Part shown: piece after piece, positions 1-9,332 of the stretch
How the letters are laid out: the number at the start of each line of letters is the position of its first letter
Numbering within the stretch: position 1 is the stretch's first letter
From: JAWWBN01 sp033720955
GTDB lineage: Bacteria > Acidobacteriota > Thermoanaerobaculia > Multivoradales > JAHEKO01
Reading direction: 5' to 3'
DNA length: 14,034 nt
Assembly (NCBI GenBank): GCA_033720955.1
Contig: JAWWBN010000088.1
Coordinates: 1-14,034 of the forward strand
Notes under the pieces: model-generated
Database searches by the model: none
Told to the model about the DNA's origin: nothing
What the model saw: the letters and a program-made list of their open reading frames with translations, nothing else
Made by a program: the position numbers and the translations under genes

Positions 1-1
1 G

Positions 2-79
2 GTGGGCGCGGCGGCCGGGCCGTCCGGGGGCGCTGGAAGGGGGTTTGCAGCGGCGGGGCGGGAGACGCCGGCCGGTTGA
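2..79 (+). CDS. possible 3' end of an upstream gene (weak)
   Basis: Reading from base 2, a frame stays open and ends at a TGA at 77-79. It encodes about 25 Ala/Gly-rich residues ending in RETPAG. This could be the tail of a gene entering from the left. The peptide is low-complexity, another frame is also open here, and no family can be recognised. High GC makes chance open frames common, so this is only a possibility. Confidence 0.2.
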   Translation: MGAAAGPSGGAGRGFAAAGRETPAG

Positions 80-104
80 CCGGCGTCCTCGGCGGGCCCA
101 GAAT
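76..104 (+). promoter_or_regulatory. sigma70-like promoter for the secreted protein gene
   Basis: TTGACC at 76-81 matches the -35 consensus at five of six bases. It is followed by exactly 17 bases and then CAGAAT at 99-104, which matches the -10 at four of six. Transcription would begin near 111, about 30 bases before the ATG at 141 and before its GGAGG ribosome binding site at 132-136. A small GCCGG-TTGA-CCGGC inverted repeat (71-84) overlaps the -35. The call rests on sequence match only. Confidence 0.4.
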
Positions 105-140
105 CGCCGGGCCCCGTCCGCTCGACTCCCCGGAGGTTCC

Positions 141-731
141 ATGCGCCCTCTCCGCCCTCTCGCTCTCGCCCCGCTGCTCGCCCTCCTCCTCGCCGCCCCG
201 GCGCCGGCCGCGGAGCTGCGCGTCCACTACCGGGCGCTCGAGAAGATGATGCTCGCCAAGGCGTTCGACGCCGAGGGCCGGCTCTATCTCCAGCCGGCGC
301 TCACCTCGAAGTGCCGGTACGTCTACATCTCCGATCCGGTGGTGGGGGCGGCGGACGGGCGGCTGCTGGTGCAGGTCCGGTTCCACACCCTCCTGGGGGT
401 GGAGTTCGCCGGCCAGTGCCGGGGCGCCGGGGACTCCTTCCCGGCCGTGATCTCCGGCGTGCCGGTCTACCGCGACGGCGAGCTCAGGCTCGACGCGGTG
501 CGGGTGGACACCGAGGGCCGGGCCTACGGCGAGGCGGTCAAGCCCATGGTGGACTCGCTGCTGTCGGAGCGGCTCATCTTTCCCCTGAAGCAGCGGATCG
601 AGGAGTCCAGCGAGATCGTCTGGCAGGAGACCGGGGCGCGGATGTCGGTGCCCCGGCTCGAGATCGGGGAGATCCAGCTGGGCGAGTACGAGATGCGGGT
701 CGAGTTCGACTTCCGCATCGTCTTCCGGTAG
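141..731 (+). CDS. secreted protein of unknown function
   Basis: The protein has 196 residues and I recognise no family with confidence. The ATG at 141 is chosen because GGAGG lies four bases upstream and the protein then opens with a textbook signal peptide: Arg at 2 and 5, a Leu/Ala-rich core at residues 7-19, and a probable cleavage after APA near residue 23. The mature part (about 173 residues) alternates hydrophobic and polar residues in a way that suggests beta strands. It contains two cysteines, in TSKCRYVY and AGQCRGAG, which could form a disulfide outside the cytoplasm, then an amphipathic helix-like stretch and a terminal strand ending in FDFRIVFR. The overall pattern loosely recalls periplasmic lipid-binding (TULIP/DUF4403-like) folds, but that is a guess. 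The gene converges on the S9 peptidase gene, with 16 bases between the stops. A longer in-frame start at 45 (TTG) would give an Arg-rich head and hide the signal peptide. Confidence 0.75.
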   Translation: MRPLRPLALAPLLALLLAAPAPAAELRVHYRALEKMMLAKAFDAEGRLYLQPALTSKCRYVYISDPVVGAADGRLLVQVRFHTLLGVEFAGQCRGAGDSFPAVISGVPVYRDGELRLDAVRVDTEGRAYGEAVKPMVDSLLSERLIFPLKQRIEESSEIVWQETGARMSVPRLEIGEIQLGEYEMRVEFDFRIVFR

Positions 732-747
732 CGGCGCCGGGCCGAGG

Positions 748-2787
748 TCACGACCCCGGTTCGTCGTAGCGGGCGAACCAGGCCAGGACGTGGGCCACCT
801 TGGCGATGAGCTGGCTGGGGCGCCGGGCGATGCCGTGGGAGGCGCCGGGGATCCGCACCAGGGCCGCGTCCACCTCGCGCAGCTTGAGCGCCTGGTAGTA
901 CTGCTCCGATTCCGACATGGGGGTGCGGTAGTCGGCCTCGCCGGTCAGCAGCATGGTGGGGGTGGTGACCTTGCCCACCAGCGACAGGGGGGAGCGCGAC
1001 CAGTAGGCCTCCGGGTCCTCCCAGGGAGGCGCCGGGAACCAGTACCGGTGGAAGAAGTTGTAGGCGTCGGCGGTCAGGGCGAAGCTGGTCCAGTTGATCA
1101 CCGGCTTGGCCGAGACCGCGGCGCGGAAGCGGTCGGTCTTGCCCACCGTCCACGCGGTCAGCACCCCGCCGCCGCTGCCCCCGGTCACGAAGAGCCGCTC
1201 CGGATCCGCCAGGCCGCGCTCGACGACCGCGTCCACCCCGGACATGAGGTCGTGGTAGTCGTCGCCGGGATAGGCGTGGTGGATCAGGTTGCCGAACTCC
1301 TCGCCGTAGCTGGTGCTGCCCCGCGGGTTGACGTAGAGCACCACGTAGCCGGCGGCGGCGTAGAGCTGGACCTCGGCCGCGAAGCGGTCGCCGTAGTCGG
1401 CGAAGGGCCCGCCGTGGATCTCGAGGATCAGCGGGTAGCGCCGCTCGGGGTCGAAGCCGGGGGGCGTGGCGACCCAGCCCTGGATCCTGCGCCCGTCGGC
1501 CGACGACTCGAACCAGATCTCCTCGACCCGGGCGAGCTCCTTGGCCCCGAGCAGGTCGTCGTTGAGACGGGTGAGGCGCCGGGCGCCCTCACCCCCGCGC
1601 CGCCCGGCCGCGACGTCGGCGGGGTGGTCGGGGCGGGTCATGGTGTAGGCGAACCGGCCGCCCGGCGCCACCGAGAGATCGCCGCTGGCGTAGGGTCTCC
1701 CCAGGGAGAGGCCGCCCACGTCGGAGGCCAGCTCGGTGACCCGGCCGTCGAGGGTGACGAAGGCGATCTTGCCGTTGCCCAGGTCGTCGTAGCGCACGAA
1801 GAGGCCGGAGCCGTCGGCGCTCCAGGCCGCCTCCTCCACGTCGCGGTCGAGCGCCGCGGTCACAACCTGGGGATCGGAGCCGTCGCGGGCCATCACGTAG
1901 AGGCGGGTGACCTGGTAGCCCTGGAAGCGGTCGTCGAAGCCGAGATAGGCCACCCGGGAGCCGTCGGGGGAGAGCCGCGGCGCCCGGTCGGGACCGAAGC
2001 GGTCGGTGAGCGCCCGGATCCCGCCGTCGCCGAGGCTCAGCTCGTAGACCTCGCTGTTGCGCGGCTCGTGCTCCCAGCGGGCGTGCCGGTTGGCGGAGAA
2101 GAGGAGGGTGTCGTCGCCGGCCCAGGCCACGACGCTGTCGTGGTGGAAGTCGCCGGAGGTCACCTGCCGCGGCGTGCCCCCCTCCGCCGGCACCACGAAG
2201 AGGTGGGTGAAGCCCGGGTCCAGGAAGCCGGCGCCGTCGGCGCGGTAGATCATCGTCTCGATGACCCGGGGAGGCTCGGCCCACTCGGCGCCCTCCGGCT
2301 TCTCGGGCATCTCGGCCATCGGCTTGCGGGCCGCCGGCACCCGCATCGAGAAGGCGACCCGCCGCCCGTCCGGCGACCAGGCCACGTCGCCCGGCGACTC
2401 GGTCAGGCGGGTGATCTGCGCCGTCTGGCCGGTGTCCATCCAGCGCACGTGGAGCTGGGTCGCGCCGCTGGTGCTCGACACGTAGAGCAGCCTCGTGCCG
2501 TCCGGCGACCAGCGCGGCGACGAGTGGTTGCCGCCCCCGGTCACCAGCGGCCGGTGGTTCGAACCGTCCCAATCGACCACCCAGATCTCGGCGCGGCGCC
2601 GGTCGGCCATCTTGTCCATGCCGTTGCGGACGTAGGCGACGCGGCGGCCGTCGGGGGAGATCCGGGGGTCCGACGCCCATTCCAGCTCGAAGACGTCGAC
2701 GGGCGTCAGCAGGGGGCCGGTGTCCGCCGACAGCACGGCCGGGGTCACCAGCAGGGCGACGAAGAGGACGCAGGCTCGAGGTCTCAT
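748..2787 (-). CDS. secreted S9-family prolyl oligopeptidase-like serine peptidase
   Basis: The protein has 679 residues. It begins with a signal peptide (residues 1 to about 21, MRPRACVLFVALLV...), so it is exported. Residues about 25-400 form a TolB/WD40-like beta-propeller with repeated SPDG motifs (ISPDGRRVAYV, WSPDGTRLLYV, WSPDGRRVAFS, LSPDGSRVAYL). The C-terminal third is an alpha/beta-hydrolase domain with the oxyanion-region HGGP motif. The catalytic triad is visible: Ser538 in GGSGGG, Asp619 in GEADYRTP and His651 in ASHGIA. Families of this type (S9C, acylaminoacyl- or dipeptidyl-peptidases) cleave short peptides, the propeller excluding large substrates. The nucleophile motif is GGSGGG where GGSYGG is more usual. 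The ATG at 2787 is chosen because a GGAG (complement of 2795-2798) lies seven bases upstream and the signal peptide starts there. An in-frame start at 2865 would put 26 polar residues ahead of it. The likely role is peptide nutrition; the exact specificity cannot be read. Confidence 0.93.
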   Translation of the reverse strand: MRPRACVLFVALLVTPAVLSADTGPLLTPVDVFELEWASDPRISPDGRRVAYVRNGMDKMADRRRAEIWVVDWDGSNHRPLVTGGGNHSSPRWSPDGTRLLYVSSTSGATQLHVRWMDTGQTAQITRLTESPGDVAWSPDGRRVAFSMRVPAARKPMAEMPEKPEGAEWAEPPRVIETMIYRADGAGFLDPGFTHLFVVPAEGGTPRQVTSGDFHHDSVVAWAGDDTLLFSANRHARWEHEPRNSEVYELSLGDGGIRALTDRFGPDRAPRLSPDGSRVAYLGFDDRFQGYQVTRLYVMARDGSDPQVVTAALDRDVEEAAWSADGSGLFVRYDDLGNGKIAFVTLDGRVTELASDVGGLSLGRPYASGDLSVAPGGRFAYTMTRPDHPADVAAGRRGGEGARRLTRLNDDLLGAKELARVEEIWFESSADGRRIQGWVATPPGFDPERRYPLILEIHGGPFADYGDRFAAEVQLYAAAGYVVLYVNPRGSTSYGEEFGNLIHHAYPGDDYHDLMSGVDAVVERGLADPERLFVTGGSGGGVLTAWTVGKTDRFRAAVSAKPVINWTSFALTADAYNFFHRYWFPAPPWEDPEAYWSRSPLSLVGKVTTPTMLLTGEADYRTPMSESEQYYQALKLREVDAALVRIPGASHGIARRPSQLIAKVAHVLAWFARYDEPGS

Positions 2788-2854
2788 GGGGCGGCTCCGT
2801 TCTCGGGACGGTCGATGGACGGGTGCCGCATGATAGCCGGCCCGGGTGACGCCT

Positions 2855-2881
2855 CCCGCCTCCAATTCGCGTAGAGGCGGG
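2855..2881 (-). terminator. intergenic hairpin after the membrane protein gene
   Basis: CCCGCCTC (2855-2862) and GAGGCGGG (2874-2881) form a perfect 8-bp inverted repeat around an 11-base, AT-richer loop. On the minus strand it begins about 10 bases after the stop codon of the membrane protein gene and lies before the S9 peptidase gene. It may end the first transcript. No T-run follows, so it is not a classical intrinsic terminator. It could instead be a pause or Rho-assisted site, or a protein-binding site. Confidence 0.35.
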
Positions 2882-2890
2882 CGCCACGAC

Positions 2891-4048
2891 CTACCCGCCG
2901 GCCAGGTCTTGGAAGTTCTTGACCAGCCCCACCACGGTTGCGATCAGCCCGGCGAGCGCGCCCACTCCCTGGAGCAGGATCAGCGTGTCGTCCTGCGCGA
3001 GCTGCCGCAGCCGCAGCCCGTCGAGTCGCTCGAGAGCCATGGGGACCTCCTTGCTCAAAGCGGCCGATCGCCGCAGACGGCGGCGGAGCTCGAGACGGGC
3101 CTCGACGTACGACCAGATCTGGGGGAAGAGGAAGACCAACCCGGCGAGCACCGCCACGAAGCCGATCACCGCAAAGAAGATGGCGAGCGTGGCTAGGGTG
3201 AGGTACCCCACCAGGACCTCGTAGCTCGCCGCGAGCAACCAGAAGAGCAGCATGGCCGAGTACCGCCGCAGAGTCTGCTGCAGCATGTCCGCGGCGTCTT
3301 CGAGCCGGTCCACGGCACCGACGAGCCTCGCCGGCTCTTCGGCCTCCTCCAGCTCCTCGCGGAGCTCCTGGATCCGCCGGCTGGAGCGGACGAAGGCCCT
3401 GCGCCCCGCGAGATAGGTGACCCCCAGGACCGGCACCAGAATGATGGAGAAGTTGATCAGCGAGTACGGGAGATAGGCCAGGTAGGGACGCCGGTAGAGC
3501 TTCCACTCGAGCTCCCTCCGGAGTTGGAGGTCCGTGCCCTCGGCTCCGCGCAGCACCTGCCTCTCAGAGAACTCCCTGCCCCAGTCTCCCCACCATTCGC
3601 GCTCGTCAAAGTAGTGGTGCCAGAACTTGGAGTGGTTCCCGGCGAGCTCGTTCGGTGCCTTTTCGAGGTGGTACCAGGTCACCACCCCGCCCACCACGAA
3701 AGAGATCAAGAGGAGGATCACGATCGGCCCCCGGTTGCGCTGGAGGCCTTCCCGCCCCGTGCCCAGCATGTCCTCGAAGAAGCTCTTCTTGTAGACGAAG
3801 CCGAAGAGGTAGACCACCCACACCAGGAGCAGGAGGCTGCGCCCCACCTCGATCAGGCCACCCCAGGGAACGAGCTTCCCGCCCTGGTCCCGGTGGAGGT
3901 CGGCCGCCTCCTCGCCCCTCCCCTTCAAGGCGAAGCTGAAGTCCGCCTGCCACGCCGGGCTGGTCACCCCGGGCAGGTGATGAGCGGAGAGCACCGAGAC
4001 CGCGCTGATCACGGCGAGCACTCCTACGACGACCATGAGCCGACCCAT
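2891..4048 (-). CDS. multi-pass membrane protein of unknown function
   Basis: The protein has 385 residues and I do not recognise the family. Hydrophobic segments lie at about 4-22, 69-86, 108-126, 197-215, 263-283, 286-308 and 355-376, giving six or seven membrane spans; the first could instead be a signal anchor. Between spans 3 and 4 is a loop of about 70 residues with a striking aromatic/His cluster (KFWHHYFDEREWWGDW, residues 141-156). Residues 221-262 are charged and look coiled-coil (QELREELEEAEEPARL), as does 315-352. The last span is followed by only about nine residues. The ATG at 4048 is preferred because AGGGGA lies upstream; the ATG at 4036 has no such site. Base composition is visibly lower in GC than the neighbours (36 of 60 bases in 3601-3660) with more relaxed codon choice, which suggests a different origin or weaker selection. 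The gene is 130 bp downstream of smc, so it may have its own promoter. Confidence 0.8.
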   Translation of the reverse strand: MGRLMVVVGVLAVISAVSVLSAHHLPGVTSPAWQADFSFALKGRGEEAADLHRDQGGKLVPWGGLIEVGRSLLLLVWVVYLFGFVYKKSFFEDMLGTGREGLQRNRGPIVILLLISFVVGGVVTWYHLEKAPNELAGNHSKFWHHYFDEREWWGDWGREFSERQVLRGAEGTDLQLRRELEWKLYRRPYLAYLPYSLINFSIILVPVLGVTYLAGRRAFVRSSRRIQELREELEEAEEPARLVGAVDRLEDAADMLQQTLRRYSAMLLFWLLAASYEVLVGYLTLATLAIFFAVIGFVAVLAGLVFLFPQIWSYVEARLELRRRLRRSAALSKEVPMALERLDGLRLRQLAQDDTLILLQGVGALAGLIATVVGLVKNFQDLAGG

Positions 4049-4090
4049 TCGAGGTCCCCTTGCTCTGGGCGGACAGTTCGACCTGTTGGA

Positions 4091-4110
4091 CGGACTTGTC
4101 CGGCATTCTA
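4091..4110 (-). promoter_or_regulatory. candidate -10 element with palindrome ahead of the membrane protein gene
   Basis: On the minus strand, TAGAAT (complement of 4105-4110) resembles a -10 box. Just downstream is CGGAC-TT-GTCCG (4091-4102), a perfect palindrome with 5-bp arms placed where transcription would start. No good -35 lies at the right distance upstream; instead there is a GC-rich palindrome, CCTCC-N5-GGAGG (4111-4125), which could help end smc transcripts. The arrangement would suit a regulated promoter, but the evidence is motif matching only. Confidence 0.2.
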
Positions 4111-4178
4111 CCTCCCCGGGGGAGGGGCCCGGCTCTGGGCGAGGCGAGCGGCGGCGAGAAGCCCGGCAAACGCGGTGG

Positions 4179-7100
4179 CTAGCCCGCCACCGCCACCGCT
4201 TCGGCTTCGCTCGCCGCGACCGCCGGCTGGACCTCGTCCAGCTCCACCGAGACCAGGCTGGAGACGCCGCGCTCCTGCATGGTGACGCCGTAGAGGGTCG
4301 AGACCTGCTCCATCGTGATCTTGTTGTGGGTGATCAGGATGAACTGGGTCTCGGCGGACATCTTCTGCAGCAGCGAGACGAAGCGCAGGGTGTTCAGGTC
4401 GTCGAGCGGGGCGTCCACCTCGTCGAGGATGCAGAAGGGCGACGGCTTGGTGCGGAAGAGGGCGAAGAGGAGGGCGATGGCGGTCAGGGCCTTCTCGCCC
4501 CCCGACATCAGCAGGATGTTCTGCAGCCGCTTGCCCGGCGGGCGGGCGACGATCTCGATGCCGCTCTCCAGCAGGTCGTCCTCGTCCAGGAGCCGCATCT
4601 CGGCGGTGCCGCCCTCGAAGAGCCGGGTGAAGGTGTCCTTGAAGTGCTCGTTGACCTCTTCGAAGGTGGTGGAGAAGCGCTCGGTGGAGGTCTGGTTGAT
4701 CTCGCGGATGGTGGCCTTCAGCCGCTGGACCGACTGGGCCACGTCGGCCCGCTGCTCGGTGAGGAAGGCGTGGCGCTTCTCCTGCTCGTCGTACTCCTCG
4801 GCCGCCAGGAGGTTCACCGGCCCCAGCCGCTCCAGCAGCCGGCGCATCTTCTCCATCTCCTCCTCGAGCTCGTCGATGGGGCCCTCGAGCTCCGGCGGCT
4901 CGTCGGGGGGCGCGCCGCCGAAGGCCTCGCGATAGCTCTCGAGCAGGTGCTCGGCCTCGCGCTCCTGCGCCGCCGCCTCCACCCTGAGCTCCGAGAGACG
5001 GTCGCGCGCCGCGTCGCGCTCGGCCCGGCGGCTGTCGAGACGGATCTCGTCCTCCTTCAGACGGGCGCGGCCGGCGTCCCACCTCTCCTGTGCCCCGCGC
5101 ACCGCCCGCCGGGTCTCCTCGCGACCCTCGAGCGCGCTCTGCAGCTCCTCCTCGGCCGCCGCCATGGCCTGCTGGATCTCCCCGCGGCGGGACTCCAGCC
5201 GCTCCGCCTCGTCCTCCCAGGCGGCGAGCTGCCGCTCGATCTCGTCGCGCTCGCGCCGGGCCCGCCGGAGCTCGGCGCGGTGGCTCTCCAGCCGCTCCTC
5301 GGCCAGCTCCAGACGGCCGCGGCGGCTGGCGCCGGAGGTGCGGGCGGTCTCGCGGTCCGACCGGGCGGCGTCGATGCGGTCCTGGGCCTCGTCGAAGTCG
5401 GACTCGAGCCGCTGGTTGAGGTCCACCGCCCGGGCCAGGTCGGTCTCGAGACCCGCCGCCCGCTCGGCCACCAGGGCGATCTCGCGCTCCAGCTCGGCTG
5501 CCTCGGCCGCCAGGGTCTCCCGCTCCACCGTGAGCCGGCGCTCCCGCGCCGCCAGGTCCTCGTGCCGCGCCCGGGCCACCGCCAGCTCTTCGCGCAGCCG
5601 GCCCATCCGGGTCTCCTCCGCGGCGATCACCGCCCGCTGCTCCTCGCCGGCGTCCTCGCGACGGGCGATGCGGGCGGCCAGGCTCTCGAGCTCGGCGTCC
5701 ACCGGCGGGATGGCCGCCGCCACCTCCTCCAGCTCGTGGGAGCGGGCGAAGACGCCGGGCCGGGCCTCCTCGCCCTGCACGTGCACCAGCCCCGCCAGCG
5801 CCCACACCCGATCCCGTGCGATGAACGCGATCCCCGGGTGCTGGGGAGCCAGCCGCACGGCGTCCTCGGCGGTGTCCACCAGGTAGGCGGGGGGCAGGGC
5901 CGAGGCCAGGTCGGGGGCGAGCTCCAGGGCCGCCGCCAGCGACGAGCGGATGGCCGGATCGCTGGGCACCGCGGAGGGAGCGCTGCGGGCGCGGCGGTCG
6001 ATCAGGTGGGCGGTCAGCTTCCCCGGGGCGAGCGCCTCCGCCGCCTGCAGCGGACCGCTCTCCCGGGGCACCAGCACCGCCTCGCCCAGCCCTCCCAGGA
6101 AGAGGTCCAGGCTCGCCTCCCAGCCGTCGGGGGCCCGCAACTGGTCGAAGAGGAACTCGGGCTGCGGCAGACCCGCGTCGTGGAACGCCTGGGCCACGTC
6201 CTCGCGCCGCTCGCGGTGGGTGCGGTCGAGCTCCGAGAGGACCTCGCGGCGCCGCTCGAGCCCGGCGCGACGCCTCTCCACCTGCCGCAGCGAGGCCTCG
6301 AGCTCGCTCTTCTCGGCCGCGCTCCGGGCCAGCGCCTCCCGGCGGGCGGCCAGCCGCTCGTCGCCGTCGGCCACCTGCTTCTCGAGCGCCGCCACCGCCT
6401 CCGCCGCCGCGCGGGCGCGGGCCGACTCCTCCTCCAGCTCGCCCAGGGTGGCGGCCAGGTCCTCTTCCACCTTGCGCCGTTTGAGCTCGCCCTTCTCGAG
6501 GTCCATCTGCTCGCGGTGCAGACGCCCCCGCAGGCCGTTCAGATCGGCCACCGTCGAGAGGAGGCTGGCCCGGAGCTTCTCCAGCCGCTCCGACTCGTCG
6601 CTCACCCGGCGCTCGACGTCCACGATGCGGCGCTCGTCCTCGCTGACCTCCGACGCGGCCCGCTCGCGCTCGGCGGCGAGCTCCTCCTCGCGGCGGCCGA
6701 GCTCCTCGAGACGGGCGACCAGCTCCTCGCGGCGGGCGCGGCGCAGCCGGTCGGCCTCGCGTCCCGCGGCCACCCGTTCGGCGATCTCGTCCAGGCGGCG
6801 GCGGGAGCCCTTCAGGAACTCCTGCTTGCCCTCGATCCGCGCCGCCAGCTCGGCGTTCTTGCGGTGGAGCTTCGAGAGGGCCTGGTTCTGCCGGTCGAGC
6901 TCCTCGCGGGAGGCCGCCAGGTCGGCCTCCTCCCGGTGCAGATGAGCCGTGATCTCGGCCTCGCGGGCCGTCTCCTCCTCCAGCCGGGCGGCGAGGCCGG
7001 TCCGGGTCTCGCGCAGCGCCGCCCAGCGCCCCTCGAGGATCTGCCGTTGCAGAGCCCGGAAGCGCTCTTTGCGGGCTCCGTAGCGGCGGGCGGCGTTGGC

Positions 7101-7721
7101 CTGGCGCTTCAAAGAGCGCAACGAGCGCTCGACCTCGGAGACGATGTCGTCCAGCCGCGCCAGGTTGGCCAGCGCCTCCTCCAGCTTGATCTCGGCCAGC
7201 CGGCGGCGCTCGCGGTAGTGGGTGATCCCCGCCGCCTCCTCCAGAAGGCGGCGGCGCTCCTGCGGCTTGCCGGAGAGGATGGTGCCGATCCGCCCCTGCT
7301 CGATGACCGAGTAGGCGCGCACCCCCAGCCCGGTGTCCATGAGCAGGTCCCGCACGTCCTTCAGCCGCACCCGCTTGCCGTCCAGGAAGTAGGTGCTCGT
7401 CCCGTCGCGCGTCAGCCGGCGCCCGATGGTGACCCGGTCGCCGTCGCCCTCGCCGTCGCCGCGCAGCAGCGAGAGGTAGACCTCGGCCATGCCCAGCGGC
7501 TTGCGCTGGGCCGAGCCCGAGAAGATGACGTCCTCCATCTTGCCGCCCCGCAGCACCTTGGCGCTGCGCTCGCCCATCACCCAGATCATGGCGTCGGCCA
7601 GGTTGCTCTTGCCGCAGCCGTTGGGCCCCACGATGCCCGTCATGCCGCCGCCGAAGTCGAGCTTGACGGGGTCCACGAAGGACTTGAATCCGGAGATCTC
7701 GAGCTGCGACAGGCGGTACAT
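4179..7721 (-). CDS. smc: chromosome segregation protein SMC
   Basis: The protein has 1180 residues, the usual length for bacterial SMC. The N-terminal half of the ATPase head opens MYRLSQLEISGFKSF, typical of the family, with Walker A at residues 32-39 (GPNGCGKS). Long Glu/Arg/Ala-rich coiled coils flank a hinge at about 510-660. The C-terminal half of the head has the ABC signature LMSGGEK (Ser1073) and Walker B ending in Asp1100-Glu1101 (ILDEVDAPLDD), followed by the H-loop region ITHNK. SMC dimers bind DNA, hydrolyse ATP and, with ScpA and ScpB, compact and align the chromosome; neither partner gene is in this window. The ATG at 7721 is chosen because it gives the conserved N-terminus. 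The frame extends to a GTG at 7802, but those 27 extra residues look unlike SMC. No strong ribosome binding site is seen. The second half of the hinge is diverged and lacks the usual Gly-rich GGxxTGG motif. Confidence 0.97.
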   Translation of the reverse strand: MYRLSQLEISGFKSFVDPVKLDFGGGMTGIVGPNGCGKSNLADAMIWVMGERSAKVLRGGKMEDVIFSGSAQRKPLGMAEVYLSLLRGDGEGDGDRVTIGRRLTRDGTSTYFLDGKRVRLKDVRDLLMDTGLGVRAYSVIEQGRIGTILSGKPQERRRLLEEAAGITHYRERRRLAEIKLEEALANLARLDDIVSEVERSLRSLKRQANAARRYGARKERFRALQRQILEGRWAALRETRTGLAARLEEETAREAEITAHLHREEADLAASREELDRQNQALSKLHRKNAELAARIEGKQEFLKGSRRRLDEIAERVAAGREADRLRRARREELVARLEELGRREEELAAERERAASEVSEDERRIVDVERRVSDESERLEKLRASLLSTVADLNGLRGRLHREQMDLEKGELKRRKVEEDLAATLGELEEESARARAAAEAVAALEKQVADGDERLAARREALARSAAEKSELEASLRQVERRRAGLERRREVLSELDRTHRERREDVAQAFHDAGLPQPEFLFDQLRAPDGWEASLDLFLGGLGEAVLVPRESGPLQAAEALAPGKLTAHLIDRRARSAPSAVPSDPAIRSSLAAALELAPDLASALPPAYLVDTAEDAVRLAPQHPGIAFIARDRVWALAGLVHVQGEEARPGVFARSHELEEVAAAIPPVDAELESLAARIARREDAGEEQRAVIAAEETRMGRLREELAVARARHEDLAARERRLTVERETLAAEAAELEREIALVAERAAGLETDLARAVDLNQRLESDFDEAQDRIDAARSDRETARTSGASRRGRLELAEERLESHRAELRRARRERDEIERQLAAWEDEAERLESRRGEIQQAMAAAEEELQSALEGREETRRAVRGAQERWDAGRARLKEDEIRLDSRRAERDAARDRLSELRVEAAAQEREAEHLLESYREAFGGAPPDEPPELEGPIDELEEEMEKMRRLLERLGPVNLLAAEEYDEQEKRHAFLTEQRADVAQSVQRLKATIREINQTSTERFSTTFEEVNEHFKDTFTRLFEGGTAEMRLLDEDDLLESGIEIVARPPGKRLQNILLMSGGEKALTAIALLFALFRTKPSPFCILDEVDAPLDDLNTLRFVSLLQKMSAETQFILITHNKITMEQVSTLYGVTMQERGVSSLVSVELDEVQPAVAASEAEAVAVAG

Positions 7722-7746
7722 GGACGTTTTGGACCGACCCCAATCG

Positions 7747-7776
7747 GTTGCGCAGACTGTATCAGGGGGGCGCAAC
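7747..7776. repeat. 7-bp inverted repeat in the smc/pyrR divergent region
   Basis: GTTGCGC (7747-7753) is repeated in inverted form as GCGCAAC (7770-7776) with 16 bases between the arms. The arm-to-arm period of about 23 bp is near two helical turns, so a dimeric regulator could bind both arms on one DNA face. A -10-like TACAGT for smc on the minus strand (complement of 7756-7761) lies inside it. The repeat ends 19 bases before the pyrR -35. No matching regulator gene is identified. Confidence 0.35.
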
Positions 7777-7795
7777 ATCTGGTAGCGGGTGCGGA

Positions 7796-7824
7796 TTGAC
7801 ACCCCCGGCCGCGAAGCGTACGAT
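7796..7824 (+). promoter_or_regulatory. sigma70 promoter of the pyr operon
   Basis: A perfect -35 TTGACA (7796-7801), a 17-base spacer and TACGAT (7819-7824, four of six matches to TATAAT) make this the best promoter in the window. Transcription should start near 7831. That leaves a leader of only about 16 bases before the pyrR start at 7847, just enough for its ribosome binding site. The -10 box overlaps the alternative ATG at 7823, so that ATG could not be translated from this transcript. Confidence 0.7.
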
Positions 7825-7835
7825 GCCGCGGATTC

Positions 7836-7839
7836 GGAG
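7836..7839 (+). promoter_or_regulatory. ribosome binding site deciding the pyrR start
   Basis: GGAG lies seven bases before the GTG at 7847, ideal spacing. No comparable site precedes the in-frame ATG at 7823, so it favours the GTG. Confidence 0.65.
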
Positions 7840-7846
7840 TCGAGGG

Positions 7847-9330
<1,484 letters not shown>

Positions 9331-9332
9331 CG

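Noticed and set aside
790..2874. A 694-codon plus-strand frame opposite the S9 peptidase
   Set aside because: Shadow of the peptidase gene, which has signal peptide, propeller repeats and a full catalytic triad on the minus strand.
4035..7799. A 1254-codon open frame on the plus strand across smc
   Set aside because: It is the antisense of smc. At about 70% GC, stop codons are rare opposite a coding strand. The product is a Leu/Gly/Arg-rich string with no family motifs, whereas smc has complete ATPase motifs.
7722..7802. Upstream GTG extending SMC by 27 residues
   Set aside because: The added residues are unlike SMC N-termini, and the extension would run across the inverted repeat and the pyrR -35.
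7823..7825. ATG as pyrR start
   Set aside because: It overlaps the promoter -10 box and has no ribosome binding site; the GTG at 7847 has GGAG at ideal distance and gives the usual PyrR length.
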